From: Gnetum montanum
Lineage: Eukaryota > Streptophyta > Gnetopsida > Gnetales > Gnetaceae
Assembly (NCBI GenBank): GCA_015680685.1
Contig: MNCI01038320.1
Span: 1 to 39,317 of the forward strand
Length of the DNA: 39,317 nt
Direction of reading: 5' to 3'
Shown: piece after piece, positions 21,755-32,650 of the stretch
How the letters are laid out: each line of letters begins with the position of its first letter
How positions within the stretch are numbered: position 1 is the stretch's first letter
The notes under the pieces: model-generated
The model's database searches: none
The model's input: only the letters and a program-made list of their open reading frames with translations
What the model was told of the DNA's origin: nothing
Position numbers and translations under genes: made by a program

Positions 21755-23420
21755 TCAGATATTGCAGGTTGTTGCAACATTCAAGAGAAGCTGGAATTGT
21801 GCTGCTAATTCTATTTGCTGAACCATCTATAGTTAGCACATGAATCATTTGGCCAATTTCTTCCTGTAATCTCCCATGCAAGGAGTTGCATGACAAATTA
21901 AAGTAGAATGTAGAATTGAATGTTGTATAGATTCGCAACTTTCGATGGGATGGAGCCTTCAAACTTATTTGAAGAAAGGTCTAGAAGCTCTAATTTGTAA
22001 CATTCTCCTAAGTTCAAAGGAATAGAACCTGACAGATTATTATGATCCAAGACTAAACGTCTTAGATTTTTCAGGTTACCAATTGCATTAGGAATTCTGC
22101 CTAACAAGTAGTTATTGGGTATTGAAATCCCAAATAAAGTAGTATGCTTCCTTCCAAACTTCTTGTTTCCTAACGAAACTTTTTCAATTTTCTTGAATTC
22201 TCCCACCAATCCAGAAATCCCTCCTGTCAACTTGTTTCCAGACAAATCAAGTTCTATCAAGTTTTCCAGCCTTCATAAGGCATCCCAAGGAATTGGCCCA
22301 TAGATATGATTCCCATTCAACGTTAGTGAAGTGAGGTTTCGTGGGAACACTCTCGGTAATATTCCAATAAGCTTGTTGAAGGATAAATCTATGTTGAAGG
22401 ATAAATCTAGAGACATTAGGCTGGAGCAATTTGAAAGAATAGACAAAATAGAAATGATGCCAGCGCCATCACTCACAAGATGATTGGATTTTGCAGTGAA
22501 CTTGAGCAGGGGCAACCTTCCTAGCTGTGGAGGAATAATTCCAGTAAGCTGATTCTGGTCCAAATCAACCTCAACAAGATTACTGCAATTGCCCAGAGAT
22601 GGAGGGATGCTGCCTGTAAGCCTATTTCCCCACAAATAGAGGAAATTCAGATTTTTGAGAATGCACAACTGGGAAGGAACAGGAGCATATCCTGTGAAGG
22701 CATTCTGGTTCATGTCTACCTCCATAAGTGCAGACATGTTGCAAATTGATTCAGGAATAGCACCAGTTAAATGGGGATTTTCAAAAACCATCAAATGTTG
22801 AAGATTCTTTACCTTGCTGATTTCTTGTGGTAACATGCCTGTTATCAGGCTCTGGTAAATACCTAAGAAATTAAGTAAAGTGAGGCTTCCTATGGAACAG
22901 GGGATAGCGCCCGAGAGATTGTTTTTACCGAGAGCAAGGTCCTGGAGACTGAACATGTCGTCAATGTTGCCAGGGATGTTGCCATGCAAGTTGTTATTTG
23001 CAAGAGACAATATCCGCAAATCACTAAGATTTGCAGAAGCACTAGGAATGGTTCCTTCTAGTTTATTTTCGCAGAGGGATAGGATCTCAATATTTTTCAA
23101 AAGACCCAATTGCAGAGGAATCCAACCATGAAATGAGTTATTGCAGAGGTCAAGGTAAGTAAGATGAGATAGATGGTACTTTGGATTTGCATACTGTAAA
23201 GATCAACCTTCACCACTCTGCCGTTAGAGTTGCACTTAACGTGACTCGAGTTGCAGTGAGAGGAGTTGGGAAGCCAATCAACCAAAGCACCCAGGGGATC
23301 TACTCCACCATTTTCTTCAATTCAAGCATGCAATGATTTTGCGGTACAGTAAAAACAGCCATTCATCACGCAAGACACAAGGAAAACTAGTTGCCATGAC
23401 ATAATACTGCGGCACATCAT
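21755..23420 (-). pseudogene. LRR receptor-like kinase ectodomain pseudogene
   Basis: The minus-strand start MMCRSIMSWQLVFLVSCVMN (23420) looks like a signal peptide. A TGA follows, then DPLGALVDWLPNSSHCNSSH and VKCNSNGRVVKVDLYSMQIQ, an LRRNT_2 cap. A small deletion shifts the frame near 23165. From there to 21760 runs a long array of about 24-residue repeats of the plant extracellular type (NLxxLxLxxNxLxGxIPxxLG), with an open 278-codon stretch at 22273-23109. Further breaks lie at IPWDAL, stop (22270) and near 21900. A 15-bp tandem duplication (LSFNIDLSFN) lies near 22375-22405. The reading stops at NNLQYLN where LINE-derived DNA begins, so the transmembrane segment and kinase are missing. 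Known relatives (FLS2/EFR-type) sense microbial or endogenous peptides at the plasma membrane. The few lesions suggest recent loss. Confidence 0.9.
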
Positions 23421-24540
23421 ATTTACCCTCAGATTCTGGAACGTACTGCAGATGATTTGGGCTCACTGGGTCGAGATGCGGAATTTAAAAGACATCAGAT
23501 ACAGGGAGGAAAGATGGATTTGTGAGGTGGAAAAGTTACAGACGTAGAAAATAGAGTTTAGAGAACTTCATGGAATTCCATCGCATGAGTCTCGCCAGGA
23601 GGAGAAAATTGCTCACAGATTCTGTCCCTATTTTTTCCATAAATGCAGTACCTTGTCACCTGTATCGCACAATGTACGCCGATATTTCCATTAACATCTA
23701 CGGTAATCACAACGATAGATTGAAAAATCGTATCAGATGGCAAATCAACGTTTTTTATAAATAGGGTTATTTTCGGAACAAATCTGCTTAAAAATTGAAT
23801 TGAAACGGTAAATATTAACAAAATAAAGTAGCTATATTCACCGATAGTGGCATTTCTCAATTTTTATAATCTAAGAGTTCAATTAGACTGCAAAATCAAA
23901 TATGGAAATTTTAGTTTTCTGCCTCCTTCAGAATTAGCAATAAATAATATATTAAACTTAAAAAATCAATAAAAATATAGCACTATTCATTGGATTAAGT
24001 CTCCCATCTCATTATAAATCGGCTTGACTGTTGACTTGTCATCTATCTCAGATCTGAGAATCACAACACGTTGCAAACCCTCCATTTTAAAATCCTAAAA
24101 TGAGCTCGAAACTCGCAGCCTCACCAGCATCGTAGTTGCATGCCTCCAAGCCAATCCTTCTTGCTATTCCCGCTAAGGGTACGGTATTTTAATTTACAGA
24201 CATTGACAAAGAGTTTTTGTTTTACTGTATTCTGTTACCAAAATTGAGAAAATTTTACGCTTATTATAAAACTTTGAAGAGTAGTGTAAAAAAAGTACAT
24301 CACGCAGGGAATCCTGAACTACAGGAAAAAAGGAGAGCTACTTGCCGTGTAACGGGGCTGAACACCTGCCAATTCACGGAGCGGGGCTGTAGCTTGGGTT
24401 GAAGAAGAGTAGAACCCAAAGACAGGCGAGCTGCTTGGCTCGTTGAACTTGTGGTAGATGACGTGTGTTGGTAAAAATACAAAGACATTTGGATTCAGGA
24501 GGTAGAACACGAAGTTTGCGGCCATCTAATTGTGAAATGG
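23421..24540. other. Upstream region of the LRR pseudogene
   Basis: No convincing gene. Two adjacent W-box cores (TTGACT at 24024-24029 and 24031-24036) lie about 600 bases upstream of the receptor start. A TTTATAAA element at 23756-23763 could act as a TATA box on either strand. Short open frames here have no recognisable domain. Confidence 0.4.
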
Positions 24541-25222
24541 TTCACAGAAGCGAAAAGGTCAAAAAGTGTGACCATTCACATAGGAGAAAAGGTAAAAAAA
24601 TAATGTGATGTCTTGGTACAGACAATCTCATCAGTACAATCATTTCATTCTTGTAGGAGAATGGTATGAATCTTCCTATATAAGTTTTTTGTTGGTGCTT
24701 GTCAAGCACACAAGGAGAAAGGTCAAAACGTTTGATGGCTTGGTATAGACAGAATCAACGATCTTATCAGCATAATCATTACATTTTTACAATTACTTTG
24801 ATTATTCATATCACTGTGGAAGCAACGCATGAATTTAATATATTTTTCGGTGCTGGCGTTATGGCTCAAAGGTCAAACACGGCAGAAGAATGGTCAAAAT
24901 GTTTGATTACTATCATGTGGCTATAAGCCTCAGCCCAGAGTTGTCGTTATTACAAGCTGTGAAAATGAGCTGAGTTACAAGAACAGGTCTCCATGTGATT
25001 GACACATGAGCCATCAATCTCATGAGCAAAATCATTACATTCTTACAACTACTTCAAAGAAAACCATATAAAATGACAGATTTTTCCCACTACTGTCCCC
25101 TCTCGATTTTTAGTGGGTTGTTGGAGTCTACTTGACTGGGTCATCAACACCTATATATGTATTTATGTATGCATTTCTCATCGCTGATTAGTGATTAGTT
25201 GTGATTTGCTTGAGTAACTAAA
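24541..25222 (+). promoter_or_regulatory. W-box-rich, internally repeated promoter of the small peptide gene
   Basis: GGTCAA (the reverse of the WRKY-bound TTGACC core) occurs at 24557, 24721, 24871 and 24892, and TTGACT at 25132. A degenerate block of the form TATCAGcATAATCATTACATT appears three times (near 24635, 24765 and 25015), pointing to old tandem duplication. A TATA box (CTATATATG, near 25151-25158) lies 71 bases before the start codon. Part of this promoter, from about 25070 on, recurs in decayed form at 34452-34600. Confidence 0.6.
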
Positions 25223-25429
25223 ATGAGAAGACGGAGCTTCTTCAAGAGCAAACCAGTATCTGTGATATTATTGTTCCTTTTCTGGATTTATGTAATTGCT
25301 ACTTTACCAGATGGAGTTCATCCTTTGCGGCTGCCACGCCCTCCTGCGAAGGGTATCTACGGGTGTTGCATGGGCAGTAGCTGTGATCATCCTATTGACA
25401 ACGGTAAACGTTACTGCGGCATACCGTAA
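25223..25429 (+). CDS. Small Cys-containing peptide with N-terminal signal or anchor
   Basis: This open frame of 68 codons starts at the first ATG after a good TATA box and ends at TAA. The product has a basic start (MRRRSFFKSK), a hydrophobic segment at residues 12-28 (VSVILLFLFWIYVIATL), a Pro-rich linker (HPLRLPRPPAK, about 33-43) and a short tail with four Cys in the order CC-x4-C-x10-C (GCCMGSSC to RYCGIP). This layout fits a secreted or membrane-anchored signalling or defence peptide precursor, but it matches no family I know (not CLE, RALF, PSK, CEP, IDA or defensin by motif). Support for a real gene: it is intact amid decayed DNA, has a plausible promoter, and a decayed duplicate exists at 34445-34680. 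Function is not assigned. Confidence 0.6.
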   Translation: MRRRSFFKSKPVSVILLFLFWIYVIATLPDGVHPLRLPRPPAKGIYGCCMGSSCDHPIDNGKRYCGIP

Positions 25430-25700
25430 TATACTGCAAATGGAAACGCTTGAAAGATGTCAGGAATGTCTAGTATGTCACGTATTGATTTCAGCATGTT
25501 TATGACTGATTTCAAGTTTTATCCAGTGATTTTCTTAATTGTGTGTATTTCTATATACCCGATTTCAATTTATGTTGTAACAGTTTCCTATTTTGCCATC
25601 AAATAAGACAGCCCAGAAATTATATCTACGGTCTCTTTTCTCTGGGCTGAAATACAATTTGAAAGTTGTGTAGAAGCCACTCCTTACCAAGTTGCCTCAT
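25430..25700 (+). other. 3' flank of the small peptide gene
   Basis: AT-rich sequence with AAATAAGACAG near 25602 as a possible polyadenylation signal region. No other gene is seen. Confidence 0.4.
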
Positions 25701-25854
25701 GTACCTGGTTTTCCTAGATTATATTAGCCTCTGGATTTCACCAACATGCTAAACTCTTGCTCGGCATGCTCGTATGTGTACCTGGTTTTCCTGGATTATA
25801 TTAGCCTCTGGATTTCACCAAAATGCTAAGCTCTTGCTCGGCATGGTCGTATGT
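25701..25854. repeat. 77-bp tandem duplication
   Basis: Two adjacent copies begin GTACCTGGTTTTCCTRGATT at 25701 and 25778 and differ by only a few substitutions, so the duplication is fairly recent. Confidence 0.9.
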
Positions 25855-26030
25855 ATGGGTGTCCTTTCACTATTGTTTGCGTTTCCTTCCTATTTATAAA
25901 AGAAAGGTTACGTTAAAGATTGAATTCTCAAAAAAGGAGCAATCAGATAGGTTATAAAAGGAAGTCCCCATGATGCCGATACTCAATGCCCAAGTGTTGT
26001 TCATGTTCGAACTTACTTGATAAACAATAT

Positions 26031-26112
26031 ACATATTTTTTATTTTCCTTGGCTTAAGTAAATATGGAAATACATATTTTTTATTTTCCTTGGCTTAAGT
26101 AAATATGGAAAT
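26031..26112. repeat. 41-bp perfect tandem duplication
   Basis: The unit starting ACATATTTTTTATTTTCCTT occurs at 26031 and again at 26072 without a difference. Confidence 0.92.
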
Positions 26113-26239
26113 GATTTATTGCATAAATAAATTTAAAACTATTCTATTGCACTTGTACATTATTTAAAAAATTATAAAAAAGCAAATTATGGAATCCATA
26201 AAGTGTTCACATTATAAGAAAAATTTTATTTATAAATTA

Positions 26240-26930
26240 AAAAATAATATTTAGGCTAATAGGCCACTTACCAATTAGTTGGACTTTGTCAAGGAGAAGA
26301 TATAATTTTTCAGAATAACCTTATGTGCAAGGTGATATAGTTTTAGTTCACAAAAATTTTTACCACTTTGTTGAACTTTGTCATTGAAAATACATAATTA
26401 TTATCATAAAGTTGGGCAATGCCATGAACTTTTTCACAATAATTATTATGGATATAGAATGGTTGAGCCAATTACCAACATAAAGATTTTTTGGCTAAGA
26501 GGCTAACTACTTGTTGCTTGGACTCTGTTAGGGAAAGTAAATAATTATTGTCATAAAGCTAGATCAAGAGATGAACCTTTTTAGAAGAATTATTATAGGT
26601 ACTTAATGGCTAAGCCAATTAGCAATACAAAAATTAACAATGAACTATTATTATAAGTATTGAACTATGGTTTTAATTTTTTTTTCAACATGAAAATAAA
26701 TTATTAGTGATTCAATATTGGGATTTGATAAATTTGAAAAGGAAAAGGATTTTCTTGGCCAAATAATATATATATATATATAACAAATATATTGCTAAAC
26801 TAGTTATCAATTGGCTCAACTTTATCATGGAAAATACATAATTGTTGTCATATCATTGACCAAAGCTTTAAACTTTTCCACAAAAATTATTATGGGTGTA
26901 TAATAGCTCAACTCATATGACTAAGCTAAC
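26240..26930. repeat. Decayed tandem array
   Basis: Related blocks recur: CCAATTAGTTGGACTTTGTC, then ACATAATTATTATCATAAAG, then CACAATAATTATTATGG, then GCTAAGCCAATTAGCAA. They start near 26265, 26370, 26510 and 26810, with indels, plus a short (TA)n run at 26768-26782. Spacing is irregular, about 105-300 bp. It resembles an old minisatellite or diverged copies of a small non-coding repeat. Confidence 0.6.
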
Positions 26931-28699
26931 ACCTCATTTATATGTTGCTTATATGTTACATTGTTTACTTGTTGAAATTGAAACTAACACTTATTTTTTA
27001 TAAATTCTACTCAAGTTAAGAAAATAAAATTGTGTTTTTGTTTGGATTTATTTTATTTAATGCAAAGAACTAGCTTGTTTAAAAATGAAACTATTAAGGA
27101 TGCCTATATCGCCCATCTAGATCATGGTTTTAGGAGGGCTATCTCAACAAATAGAGATCACTTGCTATTGTTGTGTTGGCTTTGGACATTATTTTCTTTG
27201 CACTAGGAATGGAAACTTTGCTTTAGGTCAATTCTCAAATATAGCATCACAAAGGGGTACAGAGAGAATTATTGCCACATGTAGTTGGGTTGCAAATTTA
27301 ATTAGATCATGGGAACTTCCAATACATTCATTGTATTTGGCATCATATTAATTTTGGCTCTCATTTCTCTACTTATTATCATGGAACAAAGGTCTTGTCC
27401 CTTGTGGAAATCGAAGGCATGCTAGAAACATGAGTGAAGAGGTCTAGTTTTAAATTCTGAAATAAAAATTATGATTAGCCAAGGTTGTTAAGAAGATTGA
27501 ACTTAGTTTGACAAAGTTTGCACTGTAGTAGAATTAGAGAGAATATTTTTAATTGGTGGGTTATACTTAGAGAGAAGTATCTATGGGTGATCCTCTTGGG
27601 ACTTTATGTGTTCACAAAACTATTTATGTTATATATTTTATTCCAATAATCTATGGTCTCTCCTAGTCATGCAACCAAAGTCACTATTACAGAATGATAT
27701 GGACCATATGCTATTATTGGGTTATAAACTATAAGTGTGTTGATGATATCTTCTTTAAAAGTTATTTGTATTTAAACTTTTGGTAACTCTCTATATAAGG
27801 TTGCTTTATAAAATGCTAATTTCTATATATTATGACTTACCTATTTTGTTCATCATCTTTAAAAATTTAATAATAGATAGCTAATTATTTTAACATAATT
27901 AAGTCATTGAGTTAAAAAGTTCTCTATCTATGTAATACTAATGCCTCTAATTTTATGTTGAGCCCTATTGGTAGATACAAAATCTTGACTTCCAATGTGA
28001 TTTTTCTATATGATTTTATGAGTTTCAATCATTTTTATAAATTATTACTCTTATGTTGAATTCTCTTGCTTTTATAATATTTATAAAAATTGTAACAAAA
28101 CCTCATACTTCAAGGAAATTTTCTTTGTTTTATGAAAATAGATAAATAACAACTTCATTAGCACTAAGATAGTTAATCAACTAGAAGAATGGCTTATATA
28201 GGAAAGGATATGTGCTGAGACCTAGGCAGGGTTTTATAGAGAAATATGAGATTTTAAAGTTGAACAAAAATTTTGACTTCAACACATATAAAGAACACCT
28301 ATGGCTAAATTTGTATTAGTATTTCTATTTCTAGAAGAGAAATTAGCAATTTATCAAAATATGAAAATAGTCCAAGAGATTGGTTTAAGGTTATACACTA
28401 ATGAGGCACATAAAAAAATTTCATATTGTAAAACCTAAAAATAGGATTAGAACTTGATGATAAGTATACATAAAAATATCATAACCCAAACAACTAAACA
28501 TCTCAAAAGTAGTTTGGAAAGCTTCCTCATGATTATTTAATGCTTCATTTTAATTAGAAATAGGAACATCATCAGTCTTTAAAATTAAAGGATGTGCTAC
28601 TATATAATCCTTTGATGAAACCTTCATTTATTGACCTAAAAGAATGAATCTATCAATAAAAAAGGTCAACAATATAAGGATCAAAAGTTATACACAATA
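26931..28699. other. Unassigned AT-rich region
   Basis: No gene is recognised. A 75-codon plus-strand open frame at 27124-27351 has no known motif and ordinary flanks. On the minus strand about 65 codons below 28625 stay open with one stop (KVSSKDYIVAHPLILKTDD, later FEMFSCLGYDIFMYTYHQ) and may be a fragment of an unidentified repeat protein. Confidence 0.35.
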
Positions 28700-29520
28700 T
28701 AATGAGTGGCAAGGTACCCCTACATCTAACCATACAAATCACAAAGGAGGTTATGTGTGATCTGGTCGAATTCCATGGACCTTTAGTTCTCCAATACACT
28801 AGTTCCTCTAGGAAACGAAATGGGTGTTGAGAACGTTCGTTTTCTTCCCAACAAAACTTGTGAAGTTCATAGATATGGTTTATGTGTAATTGAGGTACAT
28901 GATTTTTCTAATTTTATGTTTTATAAGTTTAATCACCTACAACAAGAATGAAAGGTAGAGGAATTCAATATCTAGCTATTCTACTATTTAACTAGCCTAA
29001 CACAAGTAACCGTTCCACTTTCCTAGACACATCCTAAACACATATAGTGTTGCTGGGCTACCAAACATTAAGCGTTGTTGGGTTACCAAGTACTATATGT
29101 ATGCTTGAAGTCGTCATGCTTGCATTTGTTAACAACTAGAAAGTAATTGCTTAATTCAAATGCATTAAAGTAAAGTGCATTAAAGAAAATATTAAGTTAT
29201 TCTTAGTGCTACAAGGATTTTCAAAAGAGTTCATTTTTATTCTCATCACACTACTACGCTTTGGTACATCAGTGCTCGAACAAAGAACTATACACACTTA
29301 GACTGCTGCAGGCACTCAAAAAATATTCTAACTTTGGAGAAAATAAACTACAAGAGCTTTAATACTTTGACTAGAAACTAAAAACTAATTGCCAAATTAG
29401 GAGCATGGGTGCTATATTTATAGGCCAATGCAGACCCCACGATGTTGGATACCTGACGTCGCATCTGGGCTTCGACATTGGATACCGAACATTGGAGGAG
29501 ATGAAAAACATGCTTCATCA
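28700..29520 (-). repeat. LTR of a related gypsy element, minus orientation
   Basis: On the minus strand it starts TGATGAAGCATG at 29520 and ends CTCATTA at 28700, giving 821 bp. A TATA box (TATAAATATAGC) lies at about 29413-29422. The U5 end (TGTATGGTTAGATGTAGGGG) matches the E2 LTR end. The polypurine tract lies directly upstream of its start on the same strand, so this is a 3' LTR whose element extended to the right. Confidence 0.88.
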
Positions 29521-29870
29521 TACCCCCATGACTAAATGAAAACTTGTTCTTGAGTGAAGAAGAGGAGGAACAAGCTACTTATAAACTATCGGATAGGTAT
29601 GGGATTATTGACTGACATACAAACTAACTCAAATGGAATAGATAAACTCTAAGTGCCCAAGTATACAGAGTTACAACTTTTTACAAAATTGGGTGTTCAT
29701 GATAAGAGAAGTGAACATCCTAGATAACATTGACATCCAACACCTCTTAGCAGTAGAAGAATGAGAGAGAAGATCAATCATGAATAGTCCTCATTATGTG
29801 TTACTAATGCATCATCCTTGGTAAAGATAGTCATGCTTCCCATTGTAATCACAATAGAATCATTCATGGA
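29521..29870 (-). other. PPT, 3' UTR and possible ORF3 tail of a minus-strand element
   Basis: On the minus strand 29532-29521 reads GTCATGGGGGTA, the same tract as in E2. Further up, AGTTAGTTTGT, GTCAATAATCC and TCATGAACAC align with the E2 3' region back to about 15900. Near 29870 the similarity ends and plus-strand ORF3 sequence begins. Confidence 0.75.
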
Positions 29871-29875
29871 CAGAA

Positions 29876-32451
29876 TCATTGATTAGTTGTGATTTCCATG
29901 ATGATCGAAGGAAATATGCCCATTCATGGAAATTGGGTTTCCTTGTTGCCACTTTAGAAAATTCCATGTTGGCTTCAGTCATTGTGGAAATGAACTTCAA
30001 CCCATTCATGGACTTTGCTCTAGAAGTGTTTCAGACGCAACTCAAGGTGTCCCCATTGTGGCCCATTTTGTTAGAAAATGGTGAATGGTATTTGGGCAAA
30101 ATCCATCAATTCTGGCACAATGAAGATGAGGGCAACACCATTAACATCTATGGAGTGAACATCTCCTATTCAGTCAAAGCAATTGCTTTGATCCTTAATC
30201 TACCTAATGAAGGAGCTAAGGTAGCTGATCTGTCAACCAGATCTGACCCTAAGACTAAGAAACTATGGATAAGAAGGGCATACAGCAAGCAGAACAAAAT
30301 GTACAATGAAATGACTTTGGAGAAGAGCACCTATTTCAAGATTAAGACTAACCACCTATTTTCCACAAAATGGCTCAATTGAATTTCAACCTATGTGGCT
30401 AGGAAAACTACTATTTTAAGGGGTAAATTTGTGACAAACCCTCCCTAGTTTTACTTCAAGAAAATTCAATGATGATTAGAAGAAAAGAAGTTAGGGAAAC
30501 CAACACTTCCCTTCCCTTTCTTAATTAGAAGGTTGTGCAAGTGCATTGGGATCCTAGGATATACCAATGATATTTCTAGGAAGGCTTAGAATGCCTCCTT
30601 TGTTGAACTCCTAAAACTGACAACACCAAGAAAAGATCTTAGTGAAGAATAAGAAGTAGAGAAGGAAGTAGGGCCACAAATAGAAACACAACATGACCTA
30701 AGCAACATCCATAGACACAAGCTCCATCATAGCTTCCATGAAAAGACTATAGGCCCTCAATAAGCCATTTGCAAAAGATCATTGAAGTTGTCAACTATGG
30801 AAGTAGGGATGATTCCAACCTCTTTCAAGTCATGTATGACACTGTATGGCCCACAATGTTAGCTGACCTAATGCAGAGGAGATCTTGCTACAATTAAGAG
30901 GAGAAGGCTCCCAATGGTCACAATATATCTTTGGGAATGCCACATCCTTCCAAGTAACACTTGAAACTATAGAAGGTGCCACAGTTGTGGTACTACAACA
31001 TGAGGATGTGAGAGGCACAACAGAGGTGAGCAAAAATCATATCAAAGAATCATTTAACATGCTTGTTGTGGCCCCAACAGATCTAATGGGAATTAGAGAT
31101 GCACATGTATTGGTTGGAACTTTAATAACTCCTGCAATGCATGAGGATGTGCTTGATTGATTACCATAGATGGACCAAGTAATGACTACCTTGTTTGACA
31201 TCCTCAACGATGTCACTATAGCCCAATTAGACCTCATCACCATGAAAGGAAAGTTTGTCATTAAAGAAGTTAGGGAAAACCATGTAGAAGGAGAAATACA
31301 AAGATTACAAGAAGAGCTAGCTATCCTAAGAGTCAAATGATGGGATCTTTCCTATTTTTTGCACCAAACTTAAATAATTTCTAATGGAGTAGCTAACCAA
31401 GCTAATGAAGAATAGAGAAGCTGCTAAGTAAGAGAAAGAGAAAGTGGTGTGGAATGCCTCTGCAGCTAATGCACGATCCCATGCATACAAAAAGACATTG
31501 ACTACTGTACAAGAAGAAAATAAGAAATTCACTATGGAGAACTCAAGGTTGACCATAGTGGAGAAAAAAAAGAACATTCTAGAAGAAAACATCCATCAAT
31601 TAAGAGAACAACTAGTGAGGATCAACCAAGATATGAATAGAATGGTCAAAGAGAATAGAACCCTCTTAATGGATGAGGTCTATGCTATTTGCTAGAATTT
31701 AGCAATTGAAATTAGCATGTGGAAAAATAAGGCCAAAAAGCATGAGAAATTGAAGGAGCATTTCTATGACTAAGTAGGCATGTACAAGTAGATCAATGCA
31801 AAGGAAATCTAGATGGCCAAAGCCCACATTAGCTCCTTGTTAGCCAAAATTCCTAAGTGGCAGCCCATCTTAGATAGCTATGCCTTTGTCCATCAAGTAG
31901 AAATCAAGAACAAAGACCTATAGATAGAATATTTAAAAGAATACATGATATTGCCTAACCTTAGATATGCCAAACTTGCCATGTTAATAGTAGGTCACCC
32001 CCAAAATGAGCTAGAAAAATAAGGGACAACCACTTATGCATTATATGAGAAAGAGTTTGCAGATCAAAAGAATTCTTTGTAGAAGTTGTAAGAGGCAAAC
32101 TTAGAATTAGAGGTGGTCAAAGCCAGCTATGAGAAACAAAAGGATGTAGCATCAAACCTAGCTCGAAGATTGATAGATTATCATGAGCTTAGAAACAAAG
32201 CTGGGGCCTTCAAGAAAGAATGATGGTAGTTCATAGCTTGATACATAAAAGAAAATTAGATGTTCCTGCAACTATCATATCCCCGGGACATATCGGCACT
32301 AGCACACATTAGCTCAATAGCCTGGATAGTACACAACCCAAGGATGGAGAAGGAGAAGTTGCAAGCATTGCTCAATTGTTACAAATTTCAATGACTTGGT
32401 GACAAAGGGAAGCAACTAATAGAAGAGCCACTACCTTCAAGCAACACATGA
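29876..32451 (+). pseudogene. ORF3 homologue, second copy (element E3)
   Basis: It aligns with the ORF3 of E2 from N-terminal domain to C-terminus. SPLWPI, GEWYLGKIHQFWHN, VNISYSVKAIALILNLP, DPKTKKLWIRRAYS and TLEKSTYFKI match the E2 blocks. A coiled coil follows (31444-31700 open; for example IHQLREQLVRINQDMNRM), then NLARRLIDYHELRN and HISSIAWIVHNPRMEKE. It ends at a TGA at 32449-32451. The first 160 codons and the coil each stay open, but the frames differ and several stops replace Gln. The N-terminal 60-90 codons seen in E2 are missing, and there is no ATG at the left edge. Residue identity to E2 is low outside the blocks while the blocks hold, as expected if the protein was selected before the copies died. 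Function unknown. Confidence 0.75.
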
Positions 32452-32650
32452 GCTTCCTAGTTTTTTTTTGTTTTTGTTTTGTAATAATGTGTTCCATTTT
32501 TATACTACACCATTGTGGCATGCAAAGAGTCAATTATTTTATTAATTTTTTGAGTCAATCAATAATCCTAGACATGCCCAATATTTTGTAAAGAACTTGT
32601 TCCTCATTTTGTTTAAATCAAGGATGAGTTTTCATTTAGTTGTGGGGGTA
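32452..32650 (+). other. 3' UTR and polypurine tract of E3
   Basis: A T-rich start is followed by GTCAATCAATAATCC and CAAGGATGAGTTTTCATTTA, both shared with E2. The tract TGTGGGGGTA (32641-32650) abuts the LTR. Confidence 0.8.

Noticed and set aside
24319-24525. 68-codon minus-strand frame starting MAANFVFYLL
   Set aside because: No recognised domain, no promoter, and an overlapping alternative frame; not supportable as a gene.
27124-27351. 75-codon plus-strand open frame
   Set aside because: No motif, no promoter, and length within chance expectation.
31037-31592. Minus-strand open frames over ORF3 of E3
   Set aside because: Antisense shadows of the coiled-coil coding region.
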